Source of the DNA: Anadara kagoshimensis
Taxonomy: Eukaryota; Mollusca; Bivalvia; Arcoida; Arcidae
Reading direction: 5' to 3'
Length of the DNA stretch: 64,000 nucleotides
Assembly (NCBI GenBank): GCA_021292105.1
Contig: CM037865.1
Span: 74,785,152 to 74,849,151 of the forward strand
Shown here: piece after piece, positions 34,641 to 64,000 of the stretch
Numbering within the stretch: position 1 is the stretch's first letter
How the letters are laid out: each line of letters starts with the position of its first letter
Position numbers and translations under genes: made by a program
The notes under the pieces: generated by a model
What the model saw: only the letters and a program-made list of their open reading frames with translations
What the model was told of the DNA's origin: nothing
Database searches by the model: none

Positions 34641-35369
34641 CAATTAGGACCAAGTTGGCTTAAGTGAAAAATTCTAAACCAATGCAACAGATAGTAGTTA
34701 TAATGAAAATTAAAAAAAAAATGAAATTCTCAGTCATGAATACTGTGCAGTTACCTCAATGACTCCTTAAACTTAGAAGATCACAATGACATCCGATATC
34801 TTATGTATATATACTTGCACAAATATTAGTCTAATGTAATCAGCATCAAGTAATGTCATACAAACCAGCTGACTATTAGTCACAGCCACTGAGCTAGGAA
34901 TGGTGTCACTGATTGATGGAAAGGTAAATTGTCATAACAATGAAGGATGTGGTGAATTAAATATTGAATAATATTTAGTATAATTCAAAATAATTGTCTT
35001 AAAGAGAGAATTCGAACGTTTTAAGTTTTATGAAATGTCACAGCTTATAAAAGGTTAGATTCTGCTTTTTTATTGTAGACGCCTGCAACCTACCTATTTT
35101 TCATTGGGTACACATAGTCTAGGGTACGACTCTATATTGCGTTTCGGCCTTACACTAATTTGCCCAAGTAACATTGCCCATGCTATCATCAACCCTGATG
35201 ACATGAATAAAAAATCTGTTTGTGCGAATTCACCATTGGTTTTATTTTCTCAAAGACTTGATTGTAATTGTTTAAACACATTTATTTAATTTTAAAACTA
35301 TATATCATTAAAGGTAGAACTTTCAAAGTTTCATACGTTTTATAGGATACTGTATTTTCTACGAATGTA

Positions 35370-36240
35370 AAAATGTATAAGGCTTAAAATGAATAGATAA
35401 TGAAAAAGTGTGGTAACGCCAAAAAGGCGTTAAAATGTAAAATGTTGTTATGGCGTAAAGAATAATAGACGTTATATAACGCACATTGAAAGACGTAGTG
35501 ACATAAGCATGAGATGTTATGTACAATGTAAAAGAAAGGCGGTATAACGGGGTTTTATCGTTAATGAAAGTGCCCTCATAATACAAACTGACCGTGAGGC
35601 GTTATAACGCGAGTTGAAGAGTATTTAGAGCGAAATAAAGGCAATACGGCGTTGTAATGCATATTTAACGTAAATTATAAGGCTTAATAACCTATTTAGC
35701 GCGAATTGAAAGGCGTAAATATACCGCGAAATAAAGTTACTGTTTATTTAGCTTATTTCGGAGAAAGCAAGATCGAAAAACATTTTCTATATTTCAATAT
35801 GACGGGTAAAAATTAATGAGTCTTTTACTTGGAAAACATAATATAGCTAATTGAAATGGTTATATAACGCAAAATAAACGCGTAACAACCGGATTGATAG
35901 TCTTTTCGGAACAATTTGGCCATTTTTTTTTTATATTCAGTTTAAATGTTACCAGTACATGTATTCGTTCCCACCTTGATAAGGTTTTCAGTGTTATAAC
36001 GGCTTTTACGTTATATATCACCTCTAAATTGACAGACGTTATAACAAGAATTGAAAGGAGCAATACACTACATAAAGACAGAACGGCGTTATAATGCGTA
36101 TAAAAATTAAGGCAAGGTCAAATAACGCTAACTAAAGGCAGTATACCGTTTTTCTTTCGCATTATACTCCTTAATTTTGCAATTTTCGCGTTATCCCGTC
36201 TTGTTTTAATTCATACATAATAGACTTATTAAATTCCGTC
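35370..36240. mobile_element. Decayed copy of the palindromic-unit (GGCGTTATAACGCC) transposon
   Basis: Scattered 'ggcgttataacg', 'cgcgaattgaaaggcg' and 'cgaaataaag' motifs, with ends resembling the 1190-2268 element ('aaggcttaaaatgaatag' left; 'attcatacataatagactta' right). Much more diverged than the copy in GH3-1, so older. Confidence 0.6.
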
Positions 36241-37923
36241 AAGTTTTATGGAAATATTTAAAGAAGTTGAAAATTCAATGGCGTAAAATCGAGTGCAAGA
36301 TATTCCCAATTCAAGTTTACTTCATTAATTAAGTACATTTTTCTTTTAACGCCAATACTAAATCATGTAAATGATGTCCTGTCTGTCAAAAGAGAAAGAA
36401 CAAGTTTGTGCAAGCGATTCCATTATAGTAATGTAGCTTCTTTTCCTGTAGCTGTAAACGTATGTACCATGTATCGACTTGTCAACCGTATTTAATAGAA
36501 ATTAGTGTGGAACTTGCTCAAAATTATTTCACTTACATCTAGATGCCATCAGCTATAGGCGAAGTTCTAGAAATATATACCATGAAGTTGTAGCAACTGT
36601 TGAAGAATTTTTGTTTTGCATCAGCTGACATCAGTTACCAAGGCTTCATCTACTTTGTGTCATATACATCTTTACTGAGGTAGCCCAAATCTGCAATTTC
36701 ACATGAAACCTATATTCATGTCTTGTCACAAAACAGAGGACCCTAGATATTTAATAAAATATCACAATCCGATTCCATATGAAATTTAACCTTTTCTTCA
36801 CAAATTGTCTGGCAATGAATGCCTAGATGAACATCTCCAATAAAGCCTAAAGTGGTAGGCCTTTTTAATAGTGGTCCCATTGGCCATTCCCTGCCATACA
36901 TTTTTAGGAAATTTTGATTTAAATATTTAACCAGGATCAGAATATGAATTGTACAAGATCCAACAGAAATGTTTACCGAGGTTATTTGCTAGAGGATTCT
37001 GTATACATGTAGTACTATGCTTACTGTGGCATGGGACTTTGGTTCTAGGCATCATTAAAATTATGTGGAGTTTTTGTATTTATGAACAATCTATTATTGA
37101 AAAAGTTCCTTGGTTCGAGGTCATATCATGCCATCAATTTACTGCACCAAACCATTTCCATCAGTGCTTGAGAATAAATCTTTATCCATTTGACATCCAG
37201 ACTCTCTGTTCTAGATGGTAGAAGAAAAGTAATTGGAGAAAACCACAAGTGAACAGACAAATTAGGGTCTCCTTGGATCTTGGTGGTATGAGGTGATCAT
37301 AAGGGAATACTTTATAGACTACTTGGACACTAACACCAGATGTACCATCAAATCTTGTTACAATGCCAAATAATTAAACTACCTTATAGATTCCCCACCT
37401 TATTATATTTTAATTATATACAAATGCCATTACAACAGGTATGGTTGCTGAAAGCCCCATTAGCCTAGCTTAATACAATGGTTAGTTTTATACATTATAT
37501 AAAACATGAGGTACTTAACCATATATGTTGCAATAGAGATAAACATGTGACTACAATTTTCTCCTGAAAGGAAATGGTTATTTTTCACAATTACTTGTCA
37601 ATATAAATTTTAAATAGGGTAGCCAATAAGTGCTCAATATGACACAAAATACTCAATAGTACTTGACTTGACACATCATCCAAAAACGTTTACAGCCTCA
37701 TGCTATGCAGCAACAGTATCTAAACAAATACTAGAATGCACCTTCACAAGACATAGAATTTTAACATGGTGAATGAGGTAACTAAAAGACTAAGCTAATG
37801 GAGCTATTAACAACTTTATCTTGGAGGGTTGGGTAAAATGAAGACAACAAGACACAAGCTTGTAGCGACTCTTGATGTTGTTTATTTACAGCTAAGAGTA
37901 CAATAAATAATCTGTCCTTTAGA

Positions 37924-38145
37924 ACATGATCATCTGTCCCTGTAAATATACAAAATACATAACATTAGACATACAAATACATGATCATCTGTCCCTGTAA
38001 ATATACAAAATACATAACATTAGACATACAAATACATGATCATCTGTCCCTGTAAATATACAAAACATATAACATTAGACATACAAATACATGATCATCT
38101 GTCCCTGTAAATATACAAAATACATAATACGAGACATACAAATAC
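37924..38145. repeat. 55-bp tandem repeat, 4 copies
   Basis: Units start 'catgatcatctgtccctgta' and end 'gacatacaaata'. No coding content. Confidence 0.9.
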
Positions 38146-38749
38146 AAAAACTATCACCAGGAAAAATTAACCACAAATTCCTTTTTACAAGAGGGTTTAT
38201 ACCAAGATTAATACTGGCAAGTATAAGATGTTTATACATGTTTTTAATTTTAAATTTAGCAAAAATTGTGTAAATGTATACATATAATACATTGATATAT
38301 GTATATTTAATATATATAACAAGGCATTACAAGTGATACTTATCCCCTCGCAATGAAGTATTGTGTAATAATTGTATACTAAGTGTGGGTTAAAAAACAT
38401 GAACTAAAGTTGTTCAGAGTGCTGAAAGAACATTTCACTCAAATAAACAAAGGGCAACAACTCAATTTGGGTATGTCAATTAAAAAACAGGAACTAGTCA
38501 GAGATATTACCATAATAAATCTTTGTTTCAAACTAAGTTGTTAGAGCACTGGCAAGAAAAGCGCAATATACGATCGCGCGAAATCCTATATCCCCTCCAA
38601 ACACAGTTTGCGAGTGGATAACAATGAATTCAATTATGCTTTATTTGCAAGACTAGGTAAGAGGTGTCTACATTATATTTGCTTTCTTAATTAAAATGAA
38701 CTAATTTGCATAAAGATTCCACTGTCACCAACTAGATGAACACCCCCAA

Positions 38750-45848
<7,099 letters not shown>

Positions 45849-45935
45849 TTTGGATTATTTTGTGAAAGGAAGTAAACAGGTTTCCCGGAAGTGAACAATG
45901 TGGTTTATCGATTACTTTTCCTTGCTAAACGAATC

Positions 45936-45997
45936 ATGCCGAACTTAGTCCTCACCTTTGGTATCCCGTTTTGGTCAATACTTGCTGTACACTTGAG
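45936..45997 (+). CDS. Possible divergent first exon
   Basis: A short plus-strand frame, MPNLVLTFGIPFWSILAVHL plus R, ends at AG|GTAAAT. It begins about 90 bp from the RPL36A start on the opposite strand, so a shared bidirectional promoter is possible. The sequence is hydrophobic, but no downstream exon was found. Confidence 0.2.
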
Positions 45998-46469
45998 GTA
46001 AATAAATAAAGAGTACATTAGGAACGTTTCCATAAAGACGAAATTAATTTCTAAATAATAATAATGATAATTTAATAATAGTCTTAAATTTGTTTTTTAT
46101 TTATATTTTTTCAACATTTCACATAATACACCACCCACTCACCTATACTTTCATCTTTCATACGGTTTTTTTCATGATACACAAATTCTATATAACAATA
46201 TGTACAAAATATACTTGTTTGTAGTTATTATTCAAATAAAGATATATAGACCCCCCTCCCATCTTTGCAAAAAAAAAAAAATATTAGATTTTCCCGAAGC
46301 TTTGTACCTATGTTTTTCGATTCGATAGTATTTTGTAATGTGATTTTGTAGTTTTATTAGGGTACCGTTGTAGACTAATATACTGTTTGGTTAATGATAT
46401 AATGTGATTTAGAGCATGTGAATCTTTGGTTGGTATGCCCAATATTACATCTTTAATATTAATCAGTTA

Positions 46470-47095
46470 ATAATAACGGGTTTCCCTGTTTTCATAACTA
46501 TCCAAGATTCAACCCTACTCCAAATTTCTCTCACATATTCACAGTCGAAAAAAAGATTGGAAACACTGATCTTCTTCAAACGATTTGCAAAATGTACATT
46601 TTGAATCTTGTTTAACACTGTTTAATGCTTTTAGTATATGAGTGTTGCTATGGGTCAGTCTACGTAGCCATGAAGTTAATTTTACAGATTTGATAAAACT
46701 TTCTAAATGTATCAAGTTACACCCACCAAGCCTGTTACCCCTGAATCATATTTTTTCTACTAATTTTTCACATTTGCTCAGTTGCTATCCCATATATATT
46801 GGTAGAATTTGGTTTCTAAATCTCTAAGAATGTCTTCTTGTGGCTTGGGAAGAACTGTAAGTAAGTGTGTTAATTTTGGCAGAAGTAAAGATTTAATAAC
46901 TACATGTATAATTTTTCCAAATGGGGTAATCATTCTCTTAGACCAAGATCTTAAATCATTCTCTATTTTAGAAATATATTTATTGTAATTTAAAGTATCG
47001 ATTTTATTAAGATCTGGGGTAAAAGTTAAGCCTAATACCGTAAAGTTTGTGTTAGTCCATTCTAATTTTATATCTGGACAAATTTACAGTTTGTT
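46470..47095 (-). mobile_element. L1-like LINE ORF2 C-terminal relic
   Basis: Minus-strand translation with frameshifts and stops gives LGLTFTPDLNKID, NYNKYISKIENDLRSWSKR, TPFGKIIHVVIKSLLLPKL and later CTFCKSFEEDQC, the typical thumb and Cys-rich tail of L1/Tx1-type reverse transcriptases. It is decayed and ends about 300 bp before ACAT2 exon 1. Confidence 0.7.
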
Positions 47096-47414
47096 TTAGA
47101 GCCAAACCAAACAGACAAATAGTCTTAAATTAATAGCAGAGTTTAAGCAGACAGTCTGCCGGCGTTCCAAAATTGTCCTGACTCGACTGCATCATAAATA
47201 ATTTTTTTCTTTTTTCGTAAATGACACGAGAACTGTAAAAAGGTAAAATAATCAGTGTTTACTTTGCTTCTGGTTACGTTACATTTGGTATGCTTTTGAT
47301 AAAGTATGGTTTCATGTACAGGACAATCTAACCGATAAATAACATTGTATTGTTACCCGCAACAGGGAACCAGTAGTTCAAATTGAAAGTAGAGGTTGCT
47401 TCCCTACATAAAAC

Positions 47415-64000
<16,586 letters not shown>

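Larger units (their letters stand above)
33690..38740. other. Intergenic stretch between GH3-2 and RPL36A
   Basis: No gene is supported. It holds three tRNA-like pieces (33860-34640), a SINE (34125-34460), a decayed palindromic-unit transposon (about 35370-36240), a partial SINE core near 36525-36560 and a 55-bp tandem repeat (37924-38145). The remaining sequence, including an open frame of 90 codons at 36949-37221, shows no recognisable feature. Confidence 0.6.

Noticed and set aside
36949-37221. 90-codon plus-strand frame
   Set aside because: No homology recognised and no splice or start context; base composition like the surrounding intergenic DNA.

Overview
This is a stretch of animal nuclear DNA, most likely from a bivalve mollusc. 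It is AT-rich and intron-dense, has GT-AG introns, and is full of tRNA-derived SINEs, non-LTR retrotransposon fragments, short inverted-repeat transposons and minisatellites. Two copies of an element that starts with an 'AAGAGGCCCATGGGCC' motif and carries 'GACCTTGACCTTTGAACCC' tandem units are of a type common in bivalve genomes. The species cannot be named from the sequence. No bacterial operon, phage, CRISPR array or functional tRNA/rRNA gene was found.

Four genes can be rebuilt exon by exon. (1) GH3-1, minus strand, 8845 down past the left edge: a secreted glycoside hydrolase family 3 (beta-xylosidase-like) enzyme, exons 1-9 present and the C-terminal exons outside the window. (2) GH3-2, minus strand, 33553 to 12747: a complete 12-exon head-to-tail paralogue of about 739 residues. 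(3) RPL36A (ribosomal protein eL42), minus strand, about 45848 to 38750: five small exons, the last one uncertain. (4) ACAT2 (cytosolic acetyl-CoA acetyltransferase), plus strand, 47415 past the right edge: exons 1-7, about 301 codons. GH3-1 and GH3-2 share intron positions and phases, and exons 2-6 have identical lengths, so they are a tandem duplication.

The striking feature is the origin of the minisatellites. In GH3-2, five arrays (units of about 56, 40, 75, 82 and 49 bp, from about 6 to about 82 copies) each start exactly at an exon-intron junction, and the unit contains the exon edge, the splice site and some flanking sequence. Three are at donors (exons 2, 4, 10) and two at acceptors (exons 7, 9). 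ACAT2 exon 4 has the same architecture: a 102-bp (34-codon) unit repeated about 21 times, every unit keeping a G|GTAAGG-type donor. A sixth related case arose inside reverse-transcriptase coding sequence of a LINE in ACAT2 intron 1. The GH3-1 paralogue has none at the matching junctions, so the expansions post-date the duplication or were lost there. These arrays create dozens of decoy splice sites and long artefactual reading frames.

Layout: 1-8.9 kb GH3-1 with a palindromic-unit TA-flanked transposon in intron 7; 8.9-12.7 kb intergenic; 12.7-33.6 kb GH3-2; 33.7-38.7 kb intergenic, with tRNA-like/SINE pieces and an old copy of the palindromic element; 38.7-45.9 kb RPL36A, whose intron 2 holds an 89-bp minisatellite hit by three hAT-like MITEs; 46.4-47.1 kb an L1-like LINE relic; 47.4-64 kb ACAT2, whose intron 1 holds a 37-bp array and a jockey/CR1-like LINE.
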